A stretch of DNA of 35,245 bases. Source: Metabacillus indicus LMG 22858 (lineage in GTDB: Bacteria > Bacillota > Bacilli > Bacillales > Bacillaceae). The stretch is from contig NZ_JGVU02000008.1 in NCBI RefSeq assembly GCF_000708755.2, positions 1-35,245 of the forward strand, written 5' to 3'. This document shows, one piece after another, positions 29,452 through 35,245 of the stretch. The notes below the pieces were generated by a model that was given only the letters and a program-made list of their open reading frames with translations, had not been told where the DNA came from and did no database searches. The position numbers and the translations under genes were made by a program. Numbering within the stretch: position 1 is the stretch's first letter; each line of letters begins with the position of its first letter.

Positions 29452-30078
29452 GTGGCTCCAATTGTATCAGAGGAATATAAGGAGAAGAAGAAGCGGCATA
29501 TTCTGGACAGCTCTCTGAAGGCATTCGGGGAAAAGGGATTTCAGCTGGCCACCATCGATGACATTGTAGCTGAATCCGGATTGAGCAAAGGAGCCATCTA
29601 TAACTATTTCAAAAGCAAGGAAGACATTTATCTGCAGCTGATGCAAAGGAAGACAGAAGAGAATATAGCAGGGCTAAAAGAACGTTTCCGAAAAAAGGAA
29701 ACGGCCGAAGAGAAACTCAGACAGTTCTTCGAAAACTATCTGGAAATCAAGCTTTCACCGGACTGGCAGCGGATGATCGGCGTTCACCTTGAGTTTTGGA
29801 TTCATTCAGGACGGGATGAAGAGCTGAAACGGGTGATGACTGCACGATATGAAGAGGTTTACCGGACGCTGCTGATGGAGATTTTGCAGGAAGGAATTGA
29901 TCAGCTGGAATTCCGGCCGGATGCGGACCCTGCTATTATCTCGTCATTGGTATGGGGAACAATTGACGGCACCTGCCTTCATTATTCTGTCATCGGAAAC
30001 GATTATCCGTTCCGGGAACAGATGAAGACACTTGAAGAAATGGTGTTTATGTACGTAAGAAAAGGGGAGAGAGAATGA
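29452..30078 (+). CDS. TetR/AcrR family transcriptional regulator
   Basis: This 208-residue regulator has an N-terminal helix-turn-helix at about residues 12-58 (HILDSSLKAFGEKGFQLATIDDIVAESGLSKGAIYNYFKSKEDIY) and a helical ligand-binding domain with FWIHSGRDEELKRVM, resembling the YfiR/YerO-type group. I place the start at GTG 29452, because the in-frame ATG at 29407 overlaps the candidate -10 and would precede the transcription start. AGGAAGGGCGGG upstream is a loose ribosome site. The stop overlaps the GNAT start by 4 bases (ATGA), coupling the two genes. The palindrome at 29410-29421 is its likely operator. Confidence 0.88.
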   Translation: MAPIVSEEYKEKKKRHILDSSLKAFGEKGFQLATIDDIVAESGLSKGAIYNYFKSKEDIYLQLMQRKTEENIAGLKERFRKKETAEEKLRQFFENYLEIKLSPDWQRMIGVHLEFWIHSGRDEELKRVMTARYEEVYRTLLMEILQEGIDQLEFRPDADPAIISSLVWGTIDGTCLHYSVIGNDYPFREQMKTLEEMVFMYVRKGERE

Positions 30079-30947
30079 TTACATGTAAACGGCTGTCCCA
30101 ATGTACACTTCAAGATGCATTGATTGCATGGAACAAGGGGTTTGAAGGCTATGATTTTGATATGACTCTCACACTTGAAGCCTTTCTGAACAGACTTGTA
30201 TTTGAGAATCTTTCACCCGCGTTGTCCATTGTGGCTTTTGACGGAACCGAACCCGTCGGACTGATCTTAAACGGCGTCAGGTCCATTGACGGCAAAAACG
30301 TCTCCTGGAACGGAGGCACCGGAGTTGCCCCTGCATACCGGAGCAAAGGCGTCGGGAAAAAGATGATGGAAGAAGTCCTGTCCATCTATGAAAAAGAAGG
30401 AGTCCACACGGCTACACTTGAAGCACTTTCGCATAATAACCGGGCAATCAAGCTGTACGAGAAGATGGGATATCAGACGGCAGATCAGCTTGTTCACCTC
30501 GGATATTCGGCTCCATTGACACTCGATCCGCCCGCTCTAACGCATGATATTCACTGGGAAAAGCCGCATAATTTAGCGGAGCACTCTTTTTGCAGCAGGC
30601 TAATTCCATGGCAGGTGCAGTGGCAGAACATTCGTGACGGTGAAGCGCTGCTTGCGGTTGAGAACGGAAAAACGATTGGCTATGCCCTTTCAAAACGCAA
30701 ATACGATGAAGAAGGAAAGCTTTCCGGGATTCTCCTGTTTCAGTGCGAAGCTCACCCTGAGCATGAAAACAAAGAAGATGTCCTTAAATCTTTGCTGCAC
30801 GAAGCATTTGCGTTTTCAAATAAAGCTGACATCAGCAGGACAGCCGTGAATTTCCCGAGAGCTCATTCTGTCTGCGGCATTCTTGAAGACGAGGGATTCA
30901 TCGTAAAAGCAGAGCAGGTCTTTATGGTAAAAGAGATGACTGCATAA
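30075..30947 (+). CDS. Two-domain GNAT acetyltransferase
   Basis: This 290-residue protein contains an N-terminal GNAT domain (about residues 3-145) with APAYRSKGVGKKMMEE (85-100) and SHNNRAIKLYEKMGYQ (119-134). A second, degenerate GNAT-like half (about 155-287) has NGKTIGYALSKRK but lacks a clear acetyl-CoA loop. The substrate is unknown. It overlaps the tetR stop by 4 bases, so the regulator and the acetyltransferase are co-translated; this arrangement suggests a drug- or metabolite-induced modifying enzyme. GGGGAGAGAG upstream is the ribosome site. Confidence 0.88.
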   Translation: MITCKRLSQCTLQDALIAWNKGFEGYDFDMTLTLEAFLNRLVFENLSPALSIVAFDGTEPVGLILNGVRSIDGKNVSWNGGTGVAPAYRSKGVGKKMMEEVLSIYEKEGVHTATLEALSHNNRAIKLYEKMGYQTADQLVHLGYSAPLTLDPPALTHDIHWEKPHNLAEHSFCSRLIPWQVQWQNIRDGEALLAVENGKTIGYALSKRKYDEEGKLSGILLFQCEAHPEHENKEDVLKSLLHEAFAFSNKADISRTAVNFPRAHSVCGILEDEGFIVKAEQVFMVKEMTA

Positions 30948-30996
30948 AGTTCAGTCCTCTGCAGACCCTATGAGAAAAAGAAAGCGGGTGCTGCAC

Positions 30997-31314
30997 ATGA
31001 ACCGGATCCTTATTCTTCTGCTTCTATGTCTTCCGGCCGTTCTTGTTCAGGAACAGACTCAAGCCTCGGCTGAAGCTCACGTTCAGTCGTACGAAGAGTA
31101 CGGAAGAGTAGCTATGAAAAAAACGATGGAAAAATACCCCGGTGCACAGATCACCGATTATCTTCATGTCGGGAAGAAGACAAAAGGCATCATCTCAACA
31201 GAAACCTTCAAGCTTGTTCTTAAGGAGCGGGGCAAAACGTTTGAGATTTTCGTCTATGTGGAGTACAGCGAAAAGACGAAAAAGGTAACGAACGTAACAT
31301 TCAAAGACGCATAA
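30997..31314 (+). CDS. Secreted DUF3889 family protein
   Basis: This small exported protein has a signal peptide (MNRILILLLLCLPAVLVQEQTQASAEA, cleavage after about ASA). The mature domain of about 80 residues has YEEYGRVAMKKTMEKYPGAQITDYLHVGKK and TFEIFVYVEYSEKTKKV, which I associate with the DUF3889/YqzG family of unknown function. Two starts are possible: 30997 (105 residues, GGGTG 6 bases upstream) or 30970, which adds the basic MRKRKRVLH but has no ribosome site. The first is preferred. It follows the GNAT gene by 49 bases without a terminator, so it may be co-transcribed. Confidence 0.78.
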   Translation: MNRILILLLLCLPAVLVQEQTQASAEAHVQSYEEYGRVAMKKTMEKYPGAQITDYLHVGKKTKGIISTETFKLVLKERGKTFEIFVYVEYSEKTKKVTNVTFKDA

Positions 31315-31353
31315 AAGAAACGGATGGCAAATGCCTCCGTTTCTTTTTTTTTT
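31313..31353 (+). terminator. Terminator after the DUF3889 gene
   Basis: AAAGAAACGGA plus GGC pairs with GCC and TCCGTTTCTTT around AAAT (one bulged T), followed by a run of T. Confidence 0.93.
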
Positions 31354-31386
31354 GCCTATATTTATTGAAAAAGTTTACAAATAAGT

Positions 31387-31416
31387 TTGACAATGATTGC
31401 CAATATGATATATAGT
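31387..31416 (+). promoter_or_regulatory. Sigma-A promoter of the GntR-ABC operon
   Basis: TTGACA (31387-31392), an 18-base spacer, then TATAGT (31411-31416). The -10 overlaps the operator palindrome at 31415-31432. Confidence 0.75.
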
Positions 31417-31432
31417 TAATTACATAAGTAAC
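31415..31432. promoter_or_regulatory. GntR/YtrA-type operator
   Basis: GTTAATTACATAAGTAAC is an 18-bp imperfect palindrome (7 of 9 pairs). It overlaps the -10 of an operon whose first gene encodes a YtrA-subfamily GntR regulator, so autorepression is likely. Confidence 0.6.
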
Positions 31433-31467
31433 TAACCAATGAACAGACAGGAAGAGGGGTCAGTCAC

Positions 31468-31845
31468 ATGAATCCATTTTTAGACACTGACAGGCCGATA
31501 TTTCAGCAGATTGCAGAACAGGTTGAAGACGATATCATCAATGGCTTAGTGCAGGAAGGAGAAAGGGTGCCGTCAACGAATGAATTTGCAGCGCACTATC
31601 AGATCAATCCTGCAACTGCAGCAAAAGGAATTAATCAGCTGGTTGAAAAGGGCATTCTTTTTAAGAAAAGGGGAATTGGGATGTTTGTAGCAGACGGGGC
31701 AAAGAGCAAGCTGGTTCATCAGCGCAAGGAGCAGTTTTTTGAAGCCTATATCCTGCCGCTGAAATCCGAGGCGCAAAAGCTGAATATCAGTGTGAGCGAT
31801 TTGAAAGAAATGCTTGAAAAAGGGGGCGGAGCAAATGAACGTTAG
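31468..31845 (+). CDS. GntR family regulator, YtrA subfamily
   Basis: This 125-residue repressor has a winged helix-turn-helix (residues 9-77, PIFQQIAEQVEDDIINGLVQEGERVPSTNEFAAHYQINPATAAKGINQLVEKGIL) and only a short C-terminal dimerisation tail, typical of YtrA-type regulators paired with ABC transporters in envelope or antibiotic stress. GAAGAGGGG (31451-31459) precedes the ATG at 31468. It overlaps the ABC ATPase gene by 11 bases. It probably represses its own three-gene operon through the palindrome at 31415-31432. Confidence 0.92.
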   Translation: MNPFLDTDRPIFQQIAEQVEDDIINGLVQEGERVPSTNEFAAHYQINPATAAKGINQLVEKGILFKKRGIGMFVADGAKSKLVHQRKEQFFEAYILPLKSEAQKLNISVSDLKEMLEKGGGANER

Positions 31846-32704
31846 CATCACGGGATTAACAAAAGAATATGGGAAAAAGAAAGCATTGGACGCCATTACA
31901 ATGCAACTCGAAGGGAATAAAATCTACGGCCTTCTCGGCAGAAATGGAGCAGGCAAAACCACGCTGATGCAGATTCTTGCAGGGCAGGTCATGCCTGATG
32001 GCGGCGAGGTTCTGATCGGCGGCCAGAAGCCGTTTGAAAATCAGGCAATTACAGAATCGATCTGCCTTATCAATGAAAGCGAAAATTTTAAAAAGGGAAT
32101 GAAAATCGGCGACATCTTCAAGTTTGCCGGGTACTTTTACCCGAACTGGAGCCTTGAAACAGCTGAAAAACTCCTTGAGGAATTTTCACTGGATAAGAAA
32201 ATGAAAGTTAAATCGCTGTCAAAAGGAATGGAATCTGCGCTCGGAATTACCGTAGGACTCGCAAGCCGCTCGCCTATCACCATCTTCGATGAACCGTATA
32301 TCGGCCTTGATGCTGCAGCCAGAAGCAGATTTTACGATCTTCTTCTGGAAGAATATGAGGTCTGGGAAAGAACGTTCATCCTTTCCACACACCTTATCGA
32401 TGAAGTCAGCAGGCTGCTTGAAGAAGTGCTGATTGTTTCGGACGGAAAGCTTTTGATGCAGAAAAATGCCGATGAGCTTCGCGAGGAATCGTTCATCGTA
32501 AACGGCCCTAGATCAGATGTATCCGCATTTACAGCAGGAAAGAATGTCATTCACCGGAAAGCATTCGGCAGCATGGAACAGGCGGTGCTGTACGGGGAAA
32601 GCAAATCAGAGGCACAAAAAGCAGGACTCAAAGTAGAGCATGTGCCTGTGCAGGAATTGATGGTTTACTTGACAGAAAAAACGAAAGGCGGGGTATCAGC
32701 ATGA
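31835..32704 (+). CDS. ABC transporter ATP-binding protein (YtrB-like)
   Basis: This 289-residue ATPase has Walker A GRNGAGKT (35-42), a degenerate signature LSKGMES (128-134) in place of LSGGQ, Walker B ITIFDEP (148-154), and a switch His in LSTHLIDEV. The C-terminal extension of about 80 residues is typical of the YtrB/EcsA-type ATPases. The start at 31835 uses GGGGGCGGAG (31822-31831) and lies inside the end of the gntR gene; the stop overlaps the permease start by 4 bases (ATGA). The altered signature is common in this group and does not itself mean inactivity. Confidence 0.92.
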   Translation: MNVSITGLTKEYGKKKALDAITMQLEGNKIYGLLGRNGAGKTTLMQILAGQVMPDGGEVLIGGQKPFENQAITESICLINESENFKKGMKIGDIFKFAGYFYPNWSLETAEKLLEEFSLDKKMKVKSLSKGMESALGITVGLASRSPITIFDEPYIGLDAAARSRFYDLLLEEYEVWERTFILSTHLIDEVSRLLEEVLIVSDGKLLMQKNADELREESFIVNGPRSDVSAFTAGKNVIHRKAFGSMEQAVLYGESKSEAQKAGLKVEHVPVQELMVYLTEKTKGGVSA

Positions 32705-33399
32705 TCAGACAGTGCCGCGGCATACTGTTGTTTGAAGTATTGGACATCCGTAATTCCCTTGCGATCTTCTGGAGTATTCTCATTGCATGTATGGCTTTAT
32801 CCTACGGAATTCAGTTATCAACTGGAGGCAATTTGACAGTTTCAAGCGGAATGGCGGTTTACATTTTCAGCTCGATTGCCGGTTTCCTGACAGTAAAAGA
32901 AACGTATCCGTTCAGCATCAAAATGGGCGCGACAAGACGGAATTATTATGTGACGACAAGCTTGTTCCTGCTGATGCTTGCATTGTTTATGGCTGCTTCC
33001 CATACGGTATTGATTATGGTGCTCGAAGCGATGGAAGCCTTTGGACCAGGCGAGCTGAAATTGTTCTACCTATCGATGATCCTTGAAAGTGAGTTCCCGT
33101 ATTTGACGAATTTTTATGTGGATACTGCCATTTGCTTCTTTCTTCAGGCCATGTTCTTTGTGCTTGGAAGTATTTTTTACCGCTTTGGCCTCCTTGGCGG
33201 ATATGCTGCTATTGGTCTTGCTGCAGTCCTTCTGTTTATTCCGGCCGTTCGGGATGAATTTATCGCAGTAATATTCAAATTTGGAGGAGAACAGGCGCTT
33301 GCATACCACGGAGGCCTGATGGGGGTTGGAGCACTTCTATTAGTGTTAGGATGGTTTATTCTCATAGGTGCCGCTGCCAAATCAGTAATGACAAGATAA
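32701..33399 (+). CDS. ABC transporter membrane subunit, six-helix
   Basis: This 232-residue hydrophobic protein has six predicted membrane helices (e.g. SLAIFWSILIACMALSYGI, GMAVYIFSSIAGFL, YVTTSLFLLMLALFMAASHTVLIM, YAAIGLAAVLLFIPA, GGLMGVGALLLVLGWFILIGA). The motif VKETYPFSIKMGATRRNYY between helices 2 and 3 recurs in bacillar ABC permeases that work with YtrB-type ATPases. ATGA overlap with the ATPase gene and the shared terminator show that it is the last gene of the gntR operon. Cargo is unknown; envelope-stress related export is an inference from the GntR-YtrA context. Confidence 0.88.
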   Translation: MIRQCRGILLFEVLDIRNSLAIFWSILIACMALSYGIQLSTGGNLTVSSGMAVYIFSSIAGFLTVKETYPFSIKMGATRRNYYVTTSLFLLMLALFMAASHTVLIMVLEAMEAFGPGELKLFYLSMILESEFPYLTNFYVDTAICFFLQAMFFVLGSIFYRFGLLGGYAAIGLAAVLLFIPAVRDEFIAVIFKFGGEQALAYHGGLMGVGALLLVLGWFILIGAAAKSVMTR

Positions 33400-33403
33400 A
33401 GAG

Positions 33404-33432
33404 AAAGCAGACCGTTTCCGGTTTGCTTTTTT
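33404..33432 (+). terminator. Terminator of the GntR-ABC operon
   Basis: AAAGCAGACCG and CGGTTTGCTTT (one G-T pair) around TTTC, followed by T6. Confidence 0.93.
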
Positions 33433-33529
33433 CAGTTTTTAAGAGATTAGAGGAAGAGGAACAAGCATATATATGTGTGAAAGGCTTGGCCGCACAGGCT
33501 GCTGAAATATGAAGAGAAAAGGAGCCATT

Positions 33530-34129
33530 ATGAAGGAGCTAATTTACTCACTGCTTGAGACGCTTGCAGATCTTGGTTATTACGGGATTGCGCTCGGTTT
33601 GATGATTGAAATCATTCCGAGTGAAATTGTGCTTGGCTACGGAGGATATTTGATTTCACTCGGCCGGGTAGACTTTACAGGTGCTGTGATCGCCGGCGTA
33701 GTTGGCGGAACCTTAGCGCAGCTGTTTCTTTATTGGATGGGGTATTACGGAGGAAGACCTTTTCTTGAGAAGTTTGGAAAATACCTTTTCATCAGCGGCC
33801 ATCATCTGGATCTATCTGAAAAATGGTTTGAAAAATACGGAGCTGGGGTTATTTTCACGGCAAGATTTATCCCAGTTGTGAGGCACGCCATCTCCATTCC
33901 TGCCGGGATTGGGAGAATGCCGCTGTGGAGATTCACCGTGTACACGGTGGCAGCCATGATTCCCTGGACCATTTTCTTTTTATATATGGGCATTCAGCTT
34001 GGCACGAATTGGACGCAAATTAAAGAAGCCGCAGAGCCGTTTGTGCTGCCGATGATACTCATTATGACGCTTGCTGGCATTGGCTATTACTTAATGAAAA
34101 AAAATGAAGCAGGAGAAAAAAGAATGTAA
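33530..34129 (+). CDS. DedA family membrane protein
   Basis: This 199-residue inner-membrane protein has four to five helices and the DedA signatures IEIIPSEIVLGYGGYL (residues 26-41), GYYGGRPFLEKFGKYL and FTARFIPVVRHAISIPAG, with the conserved arginines of the family. DedA proteins move or recycle lipid carriers such as undecaprenyl phosphate or flip phospholipids, and some are needed for pH and antibiotic tolerance; which one applies here is open. The start at 33530 has AAAAGGAG (33517-33524) 5 bases upstream; an in-frame ATG at 33509 has no ribosome site. Confidence 0.92.
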   Translation: MKELIYSLLETLADLGYYGIALGLMIEIIPSEIVLGYGGYLISLGRVDFTGAVIAGVVGGTLAQLFLYWMGYYGGRPFLEKFGKYLFISGHHLDLSEKWFEKYGAGVIFTARFIPVVRHAISIPAGIGRMPLWRFTVYTVAAMIPWTIFFLYMGIQLGTNWTQIKEAAEPFVLPMILIMTLAGIGYYLMKKNEAGEKRM

Positions 34130-34134
34130 GCGAA

Positions 34135-34154
34135 TTAAACAAACGTTTGATTAA
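34135..34154. promoter_or_regulatory. Palindromic operator-like site upstream of a methyltransferase gene
   Basis: TTAAACAAACGTTTGATTAA is a 20-bp palindrome with one mismatched pair and a perfect CAAACGTTTG core. It lies 63 bases before the methyltransferase start. It resembles a TetR-family operator; no regulator gene is adjacent. It shares AAACGTTTG with the site at 18771-18788. Confidence 0.55.
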
Positions 34155-34216
34155 ATGTATGTTGGATGCGTTTAGGGCTATTAATAATAGTAGAATGCGC
34201 GGCAAGGGGGATGTGA

Positions 34217-34975
34217 ATGTTCAGCCAGTACAGCAAGCTAGCAACAGAAGTATATGATATAGACAAACCGGTGGGCCATTCCTTTGGCGATCTGGAGTTT
34301 TACCGGGAACGTCTGCGAGAAGTGCAGGGAAGAATTCTTGAGCCGGGAGCGGGTTCTGGAAGAGTGTACATTCCTTTGCTTGAGGACGGATTCGCCATCG
34401 AGGGCATCGATACCTCGGCACATATGCTTGACTCATGCAGAAAACGCTGCGAGGAAAGAGGACTTCGCCCTGTGCTCACAGAAGCAAGCATGAGTGAATT
34501 CAAGCTTCCGGGAAAATTTGACGCGATTATTTTGCCTGCAGGCACTTTTCTGCTGATTGAAGACCGGAGGGAATCTGTCCATGCGCTGAAGAATTTTTAT
34601 GACCATTTAACAGAGGGCGGCCGTCTCATTCTCGATCTTGACCTGCAGCCGGAAAAACAGCTGAATCAAGTGTTCACCAGCACGTGGGAAACGCCCGATC
34701 AGCACATCATCACAATGGAGGCAAAGCAGGTTGAGTACAGCGTGCTAGAGCAGTATTCCGTGACCTATCTGAAGTATGAAAAGTGGAAAGACGGAAAGCT
34801 TTCAGAAACCGAGCTTCAGAGGTTTGCCATGAGGTGGTACGGAGTGAAGGAATTTAAGCTGGTACTAGAACGCCTCGGCTTTACAGACATTGTAATTTCT
34901 GCGGACTATACATATGGAGCAGCACCGGAGCATGACCGGCAGACGATTACGTTTGAAGCTGTAAAACCGGAATGA
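34217..34975 (+). CDS. Class I SAM-dependent methyltransferase
   Basis: This 252-residue methyltransferase has SAM motif I ILEPGAGSGRV (40-50), the acidic residue of IEGIDTSAHML at the end of strand 2, FDAIILPAGTF (motif II region) and LTEGGRLILDLDL (motif III). The C-terminal half carries aromatic and acidic residues typical of small-molecule acceptors. I do not recognise a named subfamily. AAGGGGG (34204-34210) lies 6 bases before the ATG. The palindromic site at 34135-34154 probably regulates it. No terminator is visible directly after the stop. Confidence 0.87.
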   Translation: MFSQYSKLATEVYDIDKPVGHSFGDLEFYRERLREVQGRILEPGAGSGRVYIPLLEDGFAIEGIDTSAHMLDSCRKRCEERGLRPVLTEASMSEFKLPGKFDAIILPAGTFLLIEDRRESVHALKNFYDHLTEGGRLILDLDLQPEKQLNQVFTSTWETPDQHIITMEAKQVEYSVLEQYSVTYLKYEKWKDGKLSETELQRFAMRWYGVKEFKLVLERLGFTDIVISADYTYGAAPEHDRQTITFEAVKPE

Positions 34976-35117
34976 TGAAAAGGGAAGAGGGCTGAAGGGC
35001 GGTACTGGTTAAAGTCCCGGAAAATTGGTGCCTCGGTGGTTTTTGCTGACAGTTGATTGATTACAGTTTTTAGCCAATACATCCAGAAAATAAAGTGGAC
35101 TGAATCGGAAGGCACTT

Positions 35118-35245
35118 GACTCCTTGTCCAGCTGCAGCGCTCAGGCTCCTCTGTCAGAACAAAATCCCCCAAAAAGTCAAAACCGGACTTTTCGGGTGAT
35201 TTCTTATCTGACTGCCGGAGCAAAACGGGCGCTTCCGCTTTTCTA
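35118..35245. repeat. Dispersed Bacillaceae-type intergenic repeat, cut by the window end
   Basis: TTGTCCAGCTGCAGCGC near the start and GGGCGCTTCCGCTTTTCT at the end are the two flanks of a repeat I remember from many Bacillus genomes. The right flank resembles the reverse complement of the left (GGAGC...GCGCT..GC.GCT). Between them lies an imperfect hairpin, TCAGAACAAAATCCCCC against its complement ending TCTGA. No gene is present in 34976-35245. The element may continue beyond the window. Confidence 0.55.

Overview
The window looks like a chromosomal segment of a Bacillus-type Firmicute (family Bacillaceae, near Bacillus/Metabacillus). The first 8.6 kb carry the order tRNA-Gly, tRNA-Ala, rocF, sigW, rsiW, cdaA, cdaR, glmM, glmS ribozyme, glmS. 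I know this order from Bacillus subtilis, and the proteins are near full-length matches to what I remember of that species. I see no transposase, integrase, phage gene or CRISPR array, so this is mostly host chromosome with small accessory modules and several non-coding repeat elements.

Layout. (1) 1-8682: the end of a tRNA cluster; arginase; the envelope-stress sigma factor SigW with its anti-sigma factor, under an autoregulatory-type ECF promoter; the c-di-AMP cyclase CdaA, its regulator CdaR and phosphoglucosamine mutase GlmM as one operon; and glmS under a self-cleaving ribozyme. Together they link envelope stress, c-di-AMP and amino-sugar supply for peptidoglycan. (2) 8737-13397: a lipoprotein, GMP reductase (minus strand), a 52-bp-period tandem repeat array with a tiny ORF, a LysM-CAP secreted protein, an AI-2E-family permease and an Ohr peroxidase. 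(3) 13435-18724: two VOC-fold quinone/catechol dioxygenase genes, each behind a strong promoter and an MhqR-type operator. The two operators are exact reverse complements. Between them lies a minus-strand four-gene unit: AAA ATPase, TPR-membrane protein, DUF4385 protein and GNAT acetyltransferase. (4) 18772-23875: a YqcI/YcgG protein, an MFS exporter divergent from a methyltransferase-cupin pair with two identical palindromic operators between them, a 53-bp-period palindromic repeat array, and an aldehyde dehydrogenase. (5) 23886-26605: a TetR-controlled ABC exporter operon with two oppositely oriented copies of one operator around its promoter. It ends in a structured element bounded by 13-bp inverted repeats that starts inside the tetR stop codon. 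(6) 26606-35245: an AT-rich gap, a CarD-like regulator, an NhaC-family transporter under a SAM-I riboswitch (so probably a methionine transporter), a TetR-GNAT pair, a DUF3889 secreted protein, a GntR-ABC transporter operon, a DedA protein, a methyltransferase, and a dispersed Bacillaceae-type repeat cut by the window edge.

The most interesting material is regulatory and structural: two tandem-repeat arrays with different sequences but the same 52-53 bp architecture, the inverted-repeat element fused to a tetR stop codon, the AAA/TPR membrane module, the S-box control of an 'antiporter', and several matched operator pairs. No single locus is clearly a new defence or biosynthetic system. Gene identities rest on remembered family features; no database search was possible.
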